Positions 16,019 to 26,535 of a stretch of DNA of 64,000 bases are shown here, in pieces. The notes beneath the pieces are model-generated. The model searched no databases, was not told the origin of the DNA, and was given only the letters and a program-made list of their open reading frames with translations. A program made the translations under genes and the position numbers. Source of the stretch: Methanoplanus limicola DSM 2279 (lineage in GTDB: Archaea > Halobacteriota > Methanomicrobia > Methanomicrobiales > Methanomicrobiaceae); NCBI RefSeq assembly GCF_000243255.1, contig NZ_CM001436.1, positions 1,090,077-1,154,076 on the forward strand, given 5' to 3'. Position 1 is the stretch's first letter; the number at the start of each line of letters is the position of its first letter.

Positions 16019-17395
16019 TCACTCCTTTCTGTACTTAGGGTGATACTTCCTGATCAGGTCACGGTCAATACGTGTAAGCTGGTCTTCCGGAAGTGACGAG
16101 AGAAGCTCCCAGCCGAGATCAAGTGAATCCGCAATTGAGCGGTCCTCATCATGGCCCTGGCGGACAAATCTGCCCTCAAAGAGGTCAGCGAATTCGAGGA
16201 AGAGCTGATCACGCTCTGATAAAGCATCCTTACCGACGATAGCCACAAGACCACGGAGATCAACACCCTCCGCATATCCTGCATACATCTGATCAGATAC
16301 CTTCTTGTGATCGTCGCGGGTCTTGCCCTCTCCGATACCAAGGTTCATCAGACGTGACAGTGACGGCATGACATTGATCGGCGGGTAGATACCCTTCCTG
16401 TGAAGTTCACGGTTGACCACAATCTGACCCTCGGTAATATAACCTGAGAGATCAGGAATCGGGTGTGTGATATCATCACCAGGCATTGTAAGGATTGAAA
16501 GCTGAGTAACAGATCCCTTGTTGCCCTTGATAATACCTGCACGCTCGTAGAGTGATGCAAGATCAGTGTACATGTAACCCGGATATCCACGTCTTCCGGG
16601 CACTTCCTCACGTGCTGCACCAATCTGACGGAGAGCCTCACAGTAGTTTGTCATATCAGTCAGGATAACCAGAACGTGATATCCAAGCTCAAATGCAAGG
16701 TACTCAGCAGTTGTAAGTGCAAGACGCGGGGTGATGATACGCTCTACAGCAGGATCATCTGCAAGGTTGAGGAATACAACAGCATGCTCAAGAGCACCTG
16801 TACGCTCGAAATCAGCCATAAACTGATTCTCCTCTTCCTTTGTGATACCCATTGCAGCAAAAACTACAGCAAACTCCTCGGTTGATCCGGGAACCTTTGC
16901 CTGACGTGCAATCTGAAGAGCAATCTCATTGTGCGGAAGACCTGCACCGGAGAATATAGGAAGCTTCTGACCACGGACAAGTGTGTTTGTCGCATCAATG
17001 GTCGAAATTCCGGTCTGGATAAACTCAGACGGTGATGCACGTGCATATGGATTGATAGCAGCACCGTTGATGTCGATCTTCTTCTCAGGAACAATCTCAG
17101 GTCCTCCGTCCTTTGGCTTACCGCCGCCGGAGAGAATACGTCCAAGCATCTCATGTCCGACAGGCATCTTGATGGTCTCACCAGTGAAGCGGACACCTGC
17201 ATCCCTGCCGATACCTGCTGTGGTCTCAAAGACCTGAACAACCACAATATCATCAGATGTATCGAGGACCTGACCACGCTTTGTGGTCCCGTCCGCCTGG
17301 ACAATGTTTACAAGCTCATTGTATCCGACAGGCTCAGTCTTCTCAACAAATACAAGAGGCCCCTGAACCTTCTGAATAGTGCGATATTCTTTCAT
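16019..17395 (-). CDS. atpB: A-type ATP synthase subunit B
   Basis: Non-catalytic nucleotide-binding-type subunit of the A1 head. Length 458, standard for the family. Readable landmarks are [16 protein letters not shown] at the N-terminus, [21 protein letters not shown] in place of a true P-loop (no GKT), [18 protein letters not shown], and a C-terminal [20 protein letters not shown]. It lies five bases after atpA and eight before atpD. Confidence 0.97.
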   Translation of the reverse strand: MKEYRTIQKVQGPLVFVEKTEPVGYNELVNIVQADGTTKRGQVLDTSDDIVVVQVFETTAGIGRDAGVRFTGETIKMPVGHEMLGRILSGGGKPKDGGPEIVPEKKIDINGAAINPYARASPSEFIQTGISTIDATNTLVRGQKLPIFSGAGLPHNEIALQIARQAKVPGSTEEFAVVFAAMGITKEEENQFMADFERTGALEHAVVFLNLADDPAVERIITPRLALTTAEYLAFELGYHVLVILTDMTNYCEALRQIGAAREEVPGRRGYPGYMYTDLASLYERAGIIKGNKGSVTQLSILTMPGDDITHPIPDLSGYITEGQIVVNRELHRKGIYPPINVMPSLSRLMNLGIGEGKTRDDHKKVSDQMYAGYAEGVDLRGLVAIVGKDALSERDQLFLEFADLFEGRFVRQGHDEDRSIADSLDLGWELLSSLPEDQLTRIDRDLIRKYHPKYRKE

Positions 17396-17400
17396 CTGAA

Positions 17401-19149
17401 TCAGGCCTCCTTGATCTTTGCGAACTCAGCTTCCATATCCTTGAAGATCTTTGCAAGTTCAGTTTTGTAATCTTCAATAAACTTGATCTGTGCAAGTTCA
17501 TTCTTTGACTTGACAGCAATAATAGAAGCAATCGGGAACCCTGCCTTCTGTGTGGAATATGCAAGCTCTGCGTACTTCTTAATTGCCTTCATAATGTCAA
17601 ACTGCTTATCCATTGAACAGAATGTATCAACCGGGTCGAAAGCATTCTGCTGAAGGAATACCTCACGAAGCATACGTGCCACTTCAATTGTGACCTGCTC
17701 TTCGTCAGGAAGTGCATCTGAACCGACAAGCTGTACAATCTCCTGAAGTTCCGACTCTTTCTGAAGAACTTCCATTGCCCATGCACGAATCGGATTCCAC
17801 TCAGGTGAAACATTCTCATCGTAGTATGGTGCAAGAGTGTCAAGATAAAGAGAGTACGAATTCAGCCAGTTGATTGCCGGGAAATGTCTCCTCTGTGAGA
17901 GTTTTGCATCAAGCGCCCAGAAGCACTTTACAATACGGAGCGTGTTCTGTGTAACCGGTTCTGAGAAATCTCCACCAGGTGGGGAAACAGCACCGATAAC
18001 GGTAATTGAACCAAGTTCTCCGTTGAGAGTATCTACACGGCCCGCACGCTCATAGAATTCTGAGAGACGTGCTGAAAGGTATGCAGGATAACCTTCCTCA
18101 CCAGGCATTTCTTCAAGACGTGATGAAATTTCACGCATTGCTTCAGCCCAGCGGGATGTCGAATCTGCCATCAGTGATACATCGTATCCCATATCACGGA
18201 AGTACTCAGCAATTGTAATTCCGGTGTAAACTGATGCCTCACGTGCTGCCACAGGCATGTTTGAGGTGTTTGCAATGAGAATAGTTCTCTCCATCAGAGG
18301 CTTTCCGGTCTTTGGATCCTCAAGGAACGGGAACTCGGTAAGTACCTCTGTCATCTCATTGCCACGCTCTCCACAGCCGATATAGACAACAATCTCTGCA
18401 TCAGACCACTTTGCAAGAGCCTGCTGGGTAACAGTCTTTCCTGATCCAAAAGGACCCGGAATTGCGGCTGTACCACCCTTTGCAATCGGGAAGAGGCCAT
18501 CAAGAATACGCTGTCCGGTAATCAGAGGGATATCCGGATTCTTCTTCTCCATGACCGGTCTTGGGACACGGACAGGCCACTTCTGCATCATGGTGACATC
18601 TTCACCGCTGTCAAGGACACAGACAACCTCTTCAACAGTAAAACTGCCGGATTTTATGTCTGTGATCTTTCCGCCCTTGAAATTCGGCGGAACCATGATC
18701 TTTGTGACAATGTTTGTCTCCTGAACCTGACCGATAACCATACCAGGTTTAGCAAGATCGCCCTTCTTTAAAAGCGGCTCAAATTCCCACTTCTTTTCAT
18801 GGTCAAGACCAGGTGCAGTGACACCACGTTCAATGAAATTGCCCATCTTTTCCATGAGCACTTCAAGCGGCCTCTGAATACCATCATAGATACTTGTCAG
18901 AAGACCTGGTCCAAGCTCAACTGCCAGGGACAGTCCGGTGTTTTCAACCGGTTCACCCGGACGGATACCGTCGGTCGCTTCGTATACCTGAATGATAACG
19001 TTGTCACCGTCAATCTTGATGACCTCGCCCATCAGCTGCTCATCGCCAACCCTGACCACATCATACATATGTGCATCAAAGTTAACGGCAGTAACGACCG
19101 GACCGGAAATCCTCTTTAGAATTCCTTTACTTTTTCCTTTTACTTCCAC
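17401..19149 (-). CDS. atpA: A-type ATP synthase catalytic subunit A
   Basis: Catalytic subunit that makes ATP from ADP and phosphate. It has 582 residues. The P-loop is GPFGSGKT at 232-239, the characteristic A-type variant. The archaeal 'non-homologous' insertion lies at about 110-190 ([18 protein letters not shown]). Downstream come [20 protein letters not shown] and the [14 protein letters not shown] motif. The C-terminal helical domain contains [20 protein letters not shown]. The start overlaps the atpF stop by ten bases. Confidence 0.98.
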   Translation of the reverse strand: MEVKGKSKGILKRISGPVVTAVNFDAHMYDVVRVGDEQLMGEVIKIDGDNVIIQVYEATDGIRPGEPVENTGLSLAVELGPGLLTSIYDGIQRPLEVLMEKMGNFIERGVTAPGLDHEKKWEFEPLLKKGDLAKPGMVIGQVQETNIVTKIMVPPNFKGGKITDIKSGSFTVEEVVCVLDSGEDVTMMQKWPVRVPRPVMEKKNPDIPLITGQRILDGLFPIAKGGTAAIPGPFGSGKTVTQQALAKWSDAEIVVYIGCGERGNEMTEVLTEFPFLEDPKTGKPLMERTILIANTSNMPVAAREASVYTGITIAEYFRDMGYDVSLMADSTSRWAEAMREISSRLEEMPGEEGYPAYLSARLSEFYERAGRVDTLNGELGSITVIGAVSPPGGDFSEPVTQNTLRIVKCFWALDAKLSQRRHFPAINWLNSYSLYLDTLAPYYDENVSPEWNPIRAWAMEVLQKESELQEIVQLVGSDALPDEEQVTIEVARMLREVFLQQNAFDPVDTFCSMDKQFDIMKAIKKYAELAYSTQKAGFPIASIIAVKSKNELAQIKFIEDYKTELAKIFKDMEAEFAKIKEA

Positions 19150-19442
19150 AGATCAACACCCACTGATCTCTTAATTCTCTCTCTCATGGAAAGTCCGCCC
19201 TCTTCACCGCCGATTGCAATGACAGTTGGCCTGACTGATTCCGATAGGGTAGTGCGAAGTCTTACAGAGAGTTTCTGCATATCCTCGCCCTTAAGGACAA
19301 GGATTCCTACTTCAGAATCGCTCATGACCTTTGTGACAAGTTCTGTCAGCTGATCCACAGATTCTGCCGGATATGTCTTCTCAACACCGGCAAGACGGAA
19401 TCCAAGGATAAACTCACTGTTTCCAACAACTGCAATCTCCAT
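19140..19442 (-). CDS. atpF: A-type ATP synthase subunit F
   Basis: Small Rossmann-like rotor subunit of 100 residues ([23 protein letters not shown] ... [14 protein letters not shown]). It sits on the central stalk with D and C. It is preceded by atpC (four-base gap) and overlaps atpA by ten bases, the usual close packing of this operon. Confidence 0.95.
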   Translation of the reverse strand: MEIAVVGNSEFILGFRLAGVEKTYPAESVDQLTELVTKVMSDSEVGILVLKGEDMQKLSVRLRTTLSESVRPTVIAIGGEEGGLSMRERIKRSVGVDLWK

Positions 19443-19446
19443 ATTT

Positions 19447-20505
19447 TCACACCACCATTGAGGCCTCTATCCTCTCTGAAGGGAGCTTTGACTCCTTTCC
19501 TCTTGCAAGTGCACGAAGGTTCGCAACCTCGTAATATTTCTCTTCAAGATAGACCAGAATCGGAGTAACCGAAAATGCATAACGCCTTGAGAGTTTTTCC
19601 ATCTCACTAAGCTTTGCCTTAATCAGTCCGACCTCTACCTCATACGAGGAACCGCCCATCTTTACAAGCTCGAAAACTTCGTCAAAAGATTCGCCCTTAA
19701 TACGCTTATTGACAGTATCAACAACCTCATCCATATTATCAGAAGATGCCAGACGGACAAGTTCATCAACTGTGAAACTTCCGCCTTCCACCATCAGAGC
19801 TTTAATCTCCTCAGGATCTGCCTCTCCCTTAACACGGAAAAGGGTCTGAAGGTTTCTGGTATCAATGTCCACCTTGATGTAGGACAAAAATGCATATCCT
19901 CCCTTCACACCGCCCTTGGCTTCCCTGATGAGGTTTGCGTAATACGCCTTGTAAAGTTCATTCTCCATATCTGCAAAGGAGCCGGACTCCATTGCTCCGG
20001 CAAGTTCCCTCTCAAATACAGGATATAATTTATGATCTTTAAGGCTCTCAATAATCCTGTCAGGTGAATCCTCATTTAACAGGCGGTCCAGTACCGTCCT
20101 GTCGAGGCATCCTGCCGGAATTAAGATCTCCCTGATCTTTCCGGTTTTGACACCCTGGTGCTTACCACGGATTATTGTAAGGACGTTTTGAATGTCCCAG
20201 CGCAGAAGGTAACTCTTTGTAAAGCCCTTCAGGTGCCCCGGCACAAGTTCAATAATCTTCTGATATTCCTTCGCAAGATTCCAGGAAAGTGCGATCTCAA
20301 TCAGATCTATACCTGAGAATGATGGAGCAAGCTCATCGATCTCTGCTTTATAGCGTGTCTCTTCAATAACACGCGTAATCTCAGGCAGCTCCATATTCAG
20401 CATGCGCATGTAGTCTTCACGGGGAATGAGTTTTGATCTCCTCACCCGCATACGAGTGCATGTATAGATATAGGGAGCAGGGCCTGTTGTATTCACAGCA
20501 GCCAT
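19447..20505 (-). CDS. atpC: A-type ATP synthase subunit C
   Basis: Adaptor between the central stalk and the membrane rotor ring, like subunit d of V-ATPases. The 352 residues are all-helical with the family landmarks [21 protein letters not shown] at the start, [21 protein letters not shown] in the middle and [19 protein letters not shown] near the end, the last being characteristic. It lies 15 bases after atpE. Confidence 0.96.
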   Translation of the reverse strand: MAAVNTTGPAPYIYTCTRMRVRRSKLIPREDYMRMLNMELPEITRVIEETRYKAEIDELAPSFSGIDLIEIALSWNLAKEYQKIIELVPGHLKGFTKSYLLRWDIQNVLTIIRGKHQGVKTGKIREILIPAGCLDRTVLDRLLNEDSPDRIIESLKDHKLYPVFERELAGAMESGSFADMENELYKAYYANLIREAKGGVKGGYAFLSYIKVDIDTRNLQTLFRVKGEADPEEIKALMVEGGSFTVDELVRLASSDNMDEVVDTVNKRIKGESFDEVFELVKMGGSSYEVEVGLIKAKLSEMEKLSRRYAFSVTPILVYLEEKYYEVANLRALARGKESKLPSERIEASMVV

Positions 20506-20520
20506 TTCTGCAACCCTCCT

Positions 20521-21099
20521 TTAGCCAAAAAGGGCCTCTGATGCGTCTTTCAGACTGTCTTCCCAGACCTCTGAGAGATAGGCATTGTAGCTGAAATCCA
20601 GCTGCAACTGCCCGTCTGCACTCTCTGCAATGACGCCACCCGATATGTCCTTTATTCCTGCCAGTGAAAAACCTTTAAGCGTTTTAAGCTCTGAAAGAGC
20701 TGCCTCAACTGCTGCTGAATCACGTTCATTGCAGTAGAATAGACCTTCACCAAGTTCCTTTGCCGCGGCCTTACACAGCTCACGGACAGCCTTGGAGTGG
20801 AAATCTGCGGGAAGTTCATTGATTGCCCTGACAGTTTTCTCATAGGTCTCATCTAAAAGATCCTTTTCTGCATTAAGAATACCACGTTTGACAGAAAGGT
20901 TTGCAGCTGCAACCTCCCTTGTCACAATGAGCGCTGACTGTCTGTCTGACTCACTCTCTGCAGCCTTCTTGATAGAAATTACTTCCTCATTTGCTTCTGC
21001 AAGGATCTTATCTGCTTCCGCTTTTCCTTCCGCTATAATCGCGGCAGCCTCTTTTTCACCTTTTGCTTTGATCTCACTGACTACAGCATCCAATGCCAT
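20521..21099 (-). CDS. atpE: A-type ATP synthase subunit E
   Basis: Peripheral stalk subunit that pairs with H. The first ~100 residues form an Ala/Glu/Lys-rich coiled coil (EIKAKGEKEAAAIIAEGKAEA), and the C-terminal ~90 residues form the globular cap that binds the A3B3 head. Length 192 is typical. It lies between atpK (36-base gap) and atpC. Confidence 0.95.
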   Translation of the reverse strand: MALDAVVSEIKAKGEKEAAAIIAEGKAEADKILAEANEEVISIKKAAESESDRQSALIVTREVAAANLSVKRGILNAEKDLLDETYEKTVRAINELPADFHSKAVRELCKAAAKELGEGLFYCNERDSAAVEAALSELKTLKGFSLAGIKDISGGVIAESADGQLQLDFSYNAYLSEVWEDSLKDASEALFG

Positions 21100-21135
21100 T
21101 GTTCATTACCTCTATATTTAAGTCGGGCTACCAAC

Positions 21136-21387
21136 TTACGTGAACAACAGCAGGAGTGCAATAACAAGACCAAAGATAACGACTGTTTCCGGAATTACAG
21201 TAAAGAGAAGTGCGAGACCGAACATCTCCTTGTTCTCTGCGGTTGCTCCGACTGCTGCACCGCCGATACCGAGCTGTGCGAGACCTGTTCCCATACCTGC
21301 AAGACCTACTGCAAGGCCTGCACCAACTGCTTTAAGTCCAACTGCTGATGCCTGTGCCACTTCAACTGTCATAGCTTCTACTACCAT
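21136..21387 (-). CDS. atpK: A-type ATP synthase membrane rotor subunit K
   Basis: Proteolipid c-type subunit of the Ao rotor ring. The 83 residues form a single hairpin: helix 1 (about 15-48) and helix 2 (about 55-82), with the ion-binding carboxylate Glu67 in IPETVVIFG. There is only one hairpin and one carboxylate, unlike the fused multi-hairpin forms of some methanogens. The start could also be Met6. The coupling ion cannot be decided by eye. Confidence 0.95.
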   Translation of the reverse strand: MVVEAMTVEVAQASAVGLKAVGAGLAVGLAGMGTGLAQLGIGGAAVGATAENKEMFGLALLFTVIPETVVIFGLVIALLLLFT

Positions 21388-21390
21388 AAT

Positions 21391-23367
21391 CTAATCCTCT
21401 GTAAATTTCCTTTTAATTCCAAATGGTTCATATTTCCGTCCTCCACCCTGATAGAATTTGGTGAAGAACTCGACATAGTGCAGACGAATTGAATGCAAAC
21501 CGCCGCCAAGGAGACCAAGTGCGGTGTTTAAAATGTGTCCGAGAAGGAACACAACAATTCCTGCGATAATTAAAACTATACTCATAATGCTGAAATCAGC
21601 CATTGCAGGCTCTATCATCATACCGATTGATATAAAATTTGTAACCGCTGCAATTGCAACAGATGAGAGACCAACTGCTGCAAGACGTGCATATGAAAGC
21701 ACGTGACTGATAACCGTCGGGAGTTCCATCAGCTCAAGTGCTGATTCCTGTCCGATTCCGACAACACCTGCAATAAGCAGAACTGCTCCAAATATTCCGA
21801 ATATATTAAACCCGGAGACGATCGGCGCAAATCCTGAAAGATCAGGCATAAGAGGCATTGCAAACATCGACCAGAGAATAAAGAGAATACCCCACATTAC
21901 AAAAATCCATCCAAGCTGCCCAAAAATAACTTTCTTCTGGTGCTCACCGGGGTGAATAGTCTTTTTTGCGTTATAAATGTGAAGACTCCTTCCGAGAGTG
22001 ATGTGTAAAATTCCAACCCATGCCGATATAATCAGCAGAAGTATTGCGTCAGGTCCGTGACCACCGTGTGCCGCTCCTATATTGAAGTGACGGCTGACCC
22101 ATAACGGGTCCCACGGCAGCGCAAATCCCAAGAATTCACTGTAAAAGAGACCGAAAATGATACTCGATACACTCGCATTTCTAAGTACGTCAAGGAGCAG
22201 ATTTCCTGCTTCACTTCCCTTAACAAGTTTGCGGAGCCCAAAGCTCATTGCGAGCAGTATAAGACCATAGCCCACATCTCCAAGAATAAATCCGAAGAAA
22301 ATCGGGAAGACAATTGCAACAAGCAGTGTCGGGTCAAATTCACTGTATTTCGGCCTTGAATAAATGTCAACCAAAACTTCGGTTGGCTTTGCAAAGTCCG
22401 GGTTGTCGTATTCTACCGGAACAGCGTCTTTAGCATAATCGACTTCTGTTTCGGTAACGAAGACCTTACCTCCGGTAACGGATTCAAGGTCCTTTATGAG
22501 AGCCGCTGTCTTGTCAGATGGAACCCATCCTTCAGCAACGAACGCCTCATCTGTGGTGGCAAATCTAAGCGGAACTTCCGCCTGTTCAACTTCTGCCGTG
22601 AGCAGTTCATCGCATGCCACCAAAAACGATGCATGCTTTTCTTTCTGAGCAGATATCTGCTCTTCTAACTTACCAATCTCGCTTTCGAGACGGGTGATCT
22701 CATGAGTATGCCGGGAAATGCTGTCCTTTGCCGTGCCATCTCCTTCAGGGATGACAACAGATGTAAAACCGGCCTCTGATAATGCTCTGTCAGCCTTATC
22801 AGATTCAGATTTGGATACAACTGCAATAAGGAGATTACCGGGCACTTCAGATGTGAAATATTTTTCACAGTCAACCGGAAGTTCAGTGTCCGCGGGTATA
22901 TGACCTGCAAATACATTTACTTCTTCGTAGCCCCTGAGCAGTGAAAGATCCAGAGGTACAGGAACAAAAGGCTCAAGCTCCGCTACTTTCTGCTGGTTTT
23001 CGCGAAGTGAAGTCTCAAGGCTGTTCTTCTTATCAACCAGAGACGAAACTTCCTTTTCAATTGCAGGAAGCTCACTTTCAACTTTTGCAGATAACGGGCC
23101 TGACTTATGCACTGTTCCAGGCTCAACATCACCGGAACCAAGTCCGATCATATTGATTATGGATCGTATTTTCAACAGCTCGGTGGAATTTTCAGAGGCT
23201 CCCTTCATCGGTTTTCCGATCTTAAAGCCCTGATATTCTTCCTCCTCCTTTTCGACAAAGTCTTCTACATGAAATACATTATAGCGGTACAACTCACGTA
23301 CAATCGGATCAAGCTGATCTTTGGACGCGGCGATGAGCAGTTTGCTCATCATCTGTGCCTTAAACAT
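21391..23367 (-). CDS. atpI: A-type ATP synthase membrane subunit I
   Basis: Stator membrane subunit (a-subunit equivalent). The first ~345 residues are cytosolic with coiled-coil segments and bind the E/H stalks. From PTLLVAIVFPIFFGFILGDV onward come seven or eight transmembrane helices. The essential channel arginine is in VLSYARLAAVG. Length 658 is normal. The start overlaps the atpH stop by eight bases and the gene ends three bases before atpK begins. Confidence 0.96.
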   Translation of the reverse strand: MFKAQMMSKLLIAASKDQLDPIVRELYRYNVFHVEDFVEKEEEEYQGFKIGKPMKGASENSTELLKIRSIINMIGLGSGDVEPGTVHKSGPLSAKVESELPAIEKEVSSLVDKKNSLETSLRENQQKVAELEPFVPVPLDLSLLRGYEEVNVFAGHIPADTELPVDCEKYFTSEVPGNLLIAVVSKSESDKADRALSEAGFTSVVIPEGDGTAKDSISRHTHEITRLESEIGKLEEQISAQKEKHASFLVACDELLTAEVEQAEVPLRFATTDEAFVAEGWVPSDKTAALIKDLESVTGGKVFVTETEVDYAKDAVPVEYDNPDFAKPTEVLVDIYSRPKYSEFDPTLLVAIVFPIFFGFILGDVGYGLILLAMSFGLRKLVKGSEAGNLLLDVLRNASVSSIIFGLFYSEFLGFALPWDPLWVSRHFNIGAAHGGHGPDAILLLIISAWVGILHITLGRSLHIYNAKKTIHPGEHQKKVIFGQLGWIFVMWGILFILWSMFAMPLMPDLSGFAPIVSGFNIFGIFGAVLLIAGVVGIGQESALELMELPTVISHVLSYARLAAVGLSSVAIAAVTNFISIGMMIEPAMADFSIMSIVLIIAGIVVFLLGHILNTALGLLGGGLHSIRLHYVEFFTKFYQGGGRKYEPFGIKRKFTED

Positions 23368-23683
23368 TTACTTTCACCTTGAACTTGGAAACAAGCATAT
23401 CTACTGCTCCGTCAAGGTTAGAAGCGGCGTCTTTTCTGAGCGATTCAGCACGCTTTTCTCCGTCTTTACGGATTATGTCATGCTTCTTCTGCGCTTCAGC
23501 ACGTGCGTCTGCGGTACGCTTGATTTTGTACTCTTCAGCATCTTTTTCCGCTTTGGAAACAAGGTTTTCAGCTTCTGTTTCAGCAGATGCAATTAGTTTT
23601 ACTTTCTCTGCTTTGGCAGCGCTGATTGATTTTTTGTAGTTTTCTTCAGTCTGTTTGATGCTCTTGAGGACCTCAGTCTTCAT
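23360..23683 (-). CDS. atpH: A-type ATP synthase subunit H
   Basis: First gene of the operon. The 107 residues are nearly all coiled coil (KQTEENYKKSISAAKAEKVK, then AEKDAEEYKIKRTADARAEA), as expected of the peripheral stalk partner of subunit E. It overlaps atpI by eight bases. A TATA-like element lies about 25 bases upstream, making this the likely operon start. Confidence 0.93.
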   Translation of the reverse strand: MKTEVLKSIKQTEENYKKSISAAKAEKVKLIASAETEAENLVSKAEKDAEEYKIKRTADARAEAQKKHDIIRKDGEKRAESLRKDAASNLDGAVDMLVSKFKVKVNV

Positions 23684-23703
23684 CCAACCCTCCTCTCACG
23701 GCA

Positions 23704-23713
23704 ATATTATAAA
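23704..23713 (-). promoter_or_regulatory. TATA box of the ATP synthase operon
   Basis: Read leftwards the sequence is ATTTATAATA, followed after about 10 bases by GAGAGGAGGGTTGG, a strong RBS, and the atpH ATG at 23683. The short spacing implies a very short leader. The assignment is by position and consensus only. Confidence 0.45.
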
Positions 23714-23955
23714 TGGAGAATGGATTAGTATTAAGAGTTATCATTTTAGGTTTGAAGCATGCCCATAATGTGATAAAGAGAACAGAAAGTTCAGAATGTG
23801 CTATAATAGCTTTTTCAACAGAGAAACTGATACGCGGAATATTCACCCTCATAATCTTTCAGGGATTTTACCCCCACGCCACCATAAAAACAGAGACGAA
23901 ATGAGAAATAAATAATCAGACGAATATCACCGGTAAGGCTGAAAAACAGATCTCA

Positions 23956-24447
23956 TTACCTCAATTCAGAATCCGACAGCAGGACAATATCAATATTATT
24001 TCCGGAATCTGATGCTGTATCACCGGACAATTCAGATTCAATTCTGACATATCTACCATCAGAATAGAAGGAAAATCCTGAAAAATCATCAGATGCGCAG
24101 ATTACATTCTGCTCAGGGTGAGTACCCCTCATAATGCCGCACCCCGGCACTATTTCCGGTCCGGCAGAGACAACCATATTCAGCCTCGATGAACCCGGAT
24201 GACCTTTAGGGAGCACCATTACCGGCACATTATACTCCCGGATCAGTTCAAGGAGCATAAATGCCTGTCTGGGATCACCACCCTCAGGTGCAGATACGGC
24301 AATGAGGTCATCTTTACATACAGTCTGACAGAGTTCCTTATCAAAAGTCTCGATAAAAAGAACAAACAGACGCTTCGCTCTTCCAATAAGAATAAAAGAG
24401 TTTTTTCCTTTCAGAAGAAGATTTCCTTCCTTTAAATCATACTTCAT
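23956..24447 (-). CDS. conserved-looking cytosolic protein, unknown function
   Basis: A 163-residue protein with no signal peptide or membrane segment. It alternates strands and helices (NSFILIGRAKRLFVLFIETF, then NVPVMVLPKGHPGSSRLNMV and PGCGIMRGTHPEQNVICA). I do not recognise a named family, though the pattern is that of a conserved methanogen protein. It follows a zinc-ribbon gene by seven bases, so the two are likely co-expressed. Confidence 0.7.
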   Translation of the reverse strand: MKYDLKEGNLLLKGKNSFILIGRAKRLFVLFIETFDKELCQTVCKDDLIAVSAPEGGDPRQAFMLLELIREYNVPVMVLPKGHPGSSRLNMVVSAGPEIVPGCGIMRGTHPEQNVICASDDFSGFSFYSDGRYVRIESELSGDTASDSGNNIDIVLLSDSELR

Positions 24448-24454
24448 TGCCCGG

Positions 24455-24607
24455 TCATACCAGAGTCACATTTTCAGACTGACATGAAGGACATACCGGA
24501 TGCCTGCCCACAGCCTCAAATGTTGTACCACAGTCATTGCAGCGGTACTTTTTACCTTTGAGACGCTCAGCAAGTTCTACATCCATTGGTCCGCCTACAG
24601 AACACAT
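24455..24607 (-). CDS. small zinc-ribbon protein (50 aa)
   Basis: The frame encodes MCSVGGPMDVELAERL followed by a rubredoxin-like zinc ribbon: CNDC at about 23-26 and CPSC at about 39-42, 12 residues apart. The protein could start at Met1 or Met8. Such mini zinc ribbons are common beside archaeal genes of unknown role. It stands just upstream of the gene at 23956-24447. Confidence 0.7.
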   Translation of the reverse strand: MCSVGGPMDVELAERLKGKKYRCNDCGTTFEAVGRHPVCPSCQSENVTLV

Positions 24608-24844
24608 AGTTTTCAATATAGTCAGAACACCGGATAAATGTTTTGAAAAAAATTGAAATTTTAAGATTCAACATCAGGTTAAATCTGGCATTTAAGATCA
24701 GTATTGGCATAAACTTCAGTAAAAACAGGAATCCAGGCTGTGACAGAACTACAACTGCAAACTCATGTTATTTATGCATGCCTCCAATTAAAGGGCATAT
24801 TGGGCTTATTTCTATAACGTTTGGGCATTGTGTCACAGCCCGAA

Positions 24845-25750
24845 TCATCTCTTATCCGGTTCGATATGAATGGTGACATAAATCTGCCCGTAATGCCTGT
24901 AGAAATGCTCCTCAATCTTTTCGGTGAGGGCATGTGCACTCACCACATCCATATCCGGAGGAACAATCAGATCAAACTCAACATGCCTGTCAGGGCCGGA
25001 TTTCCTCGTCCTGATTCTGGCGTAACTGCACGATTCCCCGCAGTACTGAAGGATAATATTCTCTATTTCACGGGCATCCTCAGGCGGCAGGGATTTATCA
25101 GTTAAATCCCAGAATGACCTCTTTACAAGACCATATGCAGTATGAATAATTATCAGTGAAATTCCGACTGCAATTAGCGGATCAATTATCTCAAGTCCTG
25201 TTATCTTTATGAGAATCAGACCGGAAAATACACCAAGGGATGTATAAACATCGGTTCTCAGGTGCCATCCATCACTTTCAAGGGCGATTGAACCGGTTTC
25301 ATCTGCAACCTTAAATAATCTGGAAGAGACAATCCAGTTTGCACATGCAGAAATGAGCATCACAATGATACCGACTGTAAGAAATTCCTCAGATAGTAAT
25401 TCTCCGCCAAATACCAGTTTCTGAAGTGCCTCCCAGAGAATGATCCCTGCGGCTGCGAAGATTAAAAGCGCCTCGGCCATTCCGGAGATGTCCTCATATT
25501 TACCATGACCATACGCATGGCACTTATCAGGAGGCATCCCTGATTTCTTTACAGAGATAAACGCAATCCCCGAAGCAATCAGGTCAATTCCTGAATGGAT
25601 CGCCTCAGAGATGATACCAATTGATCCTATTGAAATTCCGGCTATAAGCTTAAAAACAACAAGAACGGAGTTTGATATAACTGAAAGAGCGGCGACATTT
25701 TTCTTCCTCTGATTTATTTCACCGGAATTCAGACTGTCATTCATATTCAA
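24845..25750 (-). CDS. cation diffusion facilitator (CDF) metal transporter
   Basis: A 301-residue inner-membrane protein with six transmembrane helices and a cytosolic C-terminal domain of about 85 residues. The metal-site motifs are readable: SEAIHSGIDL in helix 2, HAYGHGKYE in the loop, ESDGWHLRTDVYTSLGV in helix 5. The C-terminal domain (HVEFDLIVPPDMDVVSAHAL) carries several His. The family exports divalent metals such as Zn, Fe, Co or Mn by proton antiport; the metal is not predictable here. It stands alone between the zinc-ribbon gene and the pilin-type gene. Confidence 0.93.
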   Translation of the reverse strand: MNMNDSLNSGEINQRKKNVAALSVISNSVLVVFKLIAGISIGSIGIISEAIHSGIDLIASGIAFISVKKSGMPPDKCHAYGHGKYEDISGMAEALLIFAAAGIILWEALQKLVFGGELLSEEFLTVGIIVMLISACANWIVSSRLFKVADETGSIALESDGWHLRTDVYTSLGVFSGLILIKITGLEIIDPLIAVGISLIIIHTAYGLVKRSFWDLTDKSLPPEDAREIENIILQYCGESCSYARIRTRKSGPDRHVEFDLIVPPDMDVVSAHALTEKIEEHFYRHYGQIYVTIHIEPDKR

Positions 25751-25786
25751 AAGAAAAAATCCTCCGGAATAATCCGGATATATCCA

Positions 25787-26371
25787 TTATGAAAGGACAT
25801 TTATATTGTCAATTCCCCAGGGGGCACTCCTGTGAATGATAAATGTCGTGGTTTTAGGGGAATTCATCTCAATTCTGAAGTCCTGCCCGGGTTCAAGTTC
25901 CTCACCGTCAGTCAGATTGAGATAGACAGTATAAACCTCATTAGCCTCAAGATATGTGTCCCCCGCTGCGGTTGCGGGTTTAATATCAATAATCCCCCAG
26001 TATCCTTCATCTATCATAGTACTGTCATAAAAAGGGACATTCTGATCATATGTTCTCAGATATTCAGAGGTACTGTAAAGCAGAACCATATTCTCAAAAG
26101 AGATGGGATTATTACCGGAAGATATTCCGACATTAAACCGGATTGCACCTATTCCGTCAACACCCTCCTTTTTAATCCCGTGTACACTGCCGAGAAGAAC
26201 AGGAGTGGAACCGGTCTGCGAAATAGTGGAGTACAGCACCCTCTCTGTAGTCTGAGTTGTAAAATAGCCTGCCCCGATTACGGCAAATGAAAAGACCGAA
26301 GCCACAACTACGAATGCAATCAGGACTATTGCGGCCTCAAGGCCTGTAAAAGCTTCAGAATTCTCCCGCAT
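25787..26371 (-). CDS. archaellin-like type IV filament subunit
   Basis: The N-terminus MRENSEAFTGLEAAIVLIAF is a class III signal peptide: cleavage is expected after Gly10 and the following LEAA...VVVASVFSFAVIGAG is the archaellin assembly helix. The outer part (about 150 residues) is beta-rich as in archaellins (GSVHGIKKEGVDGIGAIRF ... GQDFRIEMNSP). ATG 26371 is preferred over 26398, which would put bulky hydrophobic residues before the charged leader. It lies downstream of arlI-arlJ on the same strand, but a TATA-like element 75 bases upstream suggests its own promoter. Confidence 0.8.
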   Translation of the reverse strand: MRENSEAFTGLEAAIVLIAFVVVASVFSFAVIGAGYFTTQTTERVLYSTISQTGSTPVLLGSVHGIKKEGVDGIGAIRFNVGISSGNNPISFENMVLLYSTSEYLRTYDQNVPFYDSTMIDEGYWGIIDIKPATAAGDTYLEANEVYTVYLNLTDGEELEPGQDFRIEMNSPKTTTFIIHRSAPWGIDNINVLS

Positions 26372-26445
26372 CACAAACACAAACCAGACTGCCGTCAATA
26401 AGAAAGCAGAACTTAGAAGATATCTACGTTACTATTGCAAAAAAT

Positions 26446-26455
26446 GGTATATAGT
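26446..26455 (-). promoter_or_regulatory. TATA box upstream of the archaellin-like gene
   Basis: Read leftwards the sequence is ACTATATACC, about 75 bases before the ATG at 26371, in the 164-base gap after arlJ. It suggests separate, stronger transcription of the filament subunit, as usual for pilins and archaellins. Confidence 0.4.
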
Positions 26456-26535
26456 CGTTTTGAGTGTGACAATATTTCTTAAGCCCTCCGGCATTCACAG
26501 GCACAGAAATATTGCAGGCAGAAAATTTTAAAAAA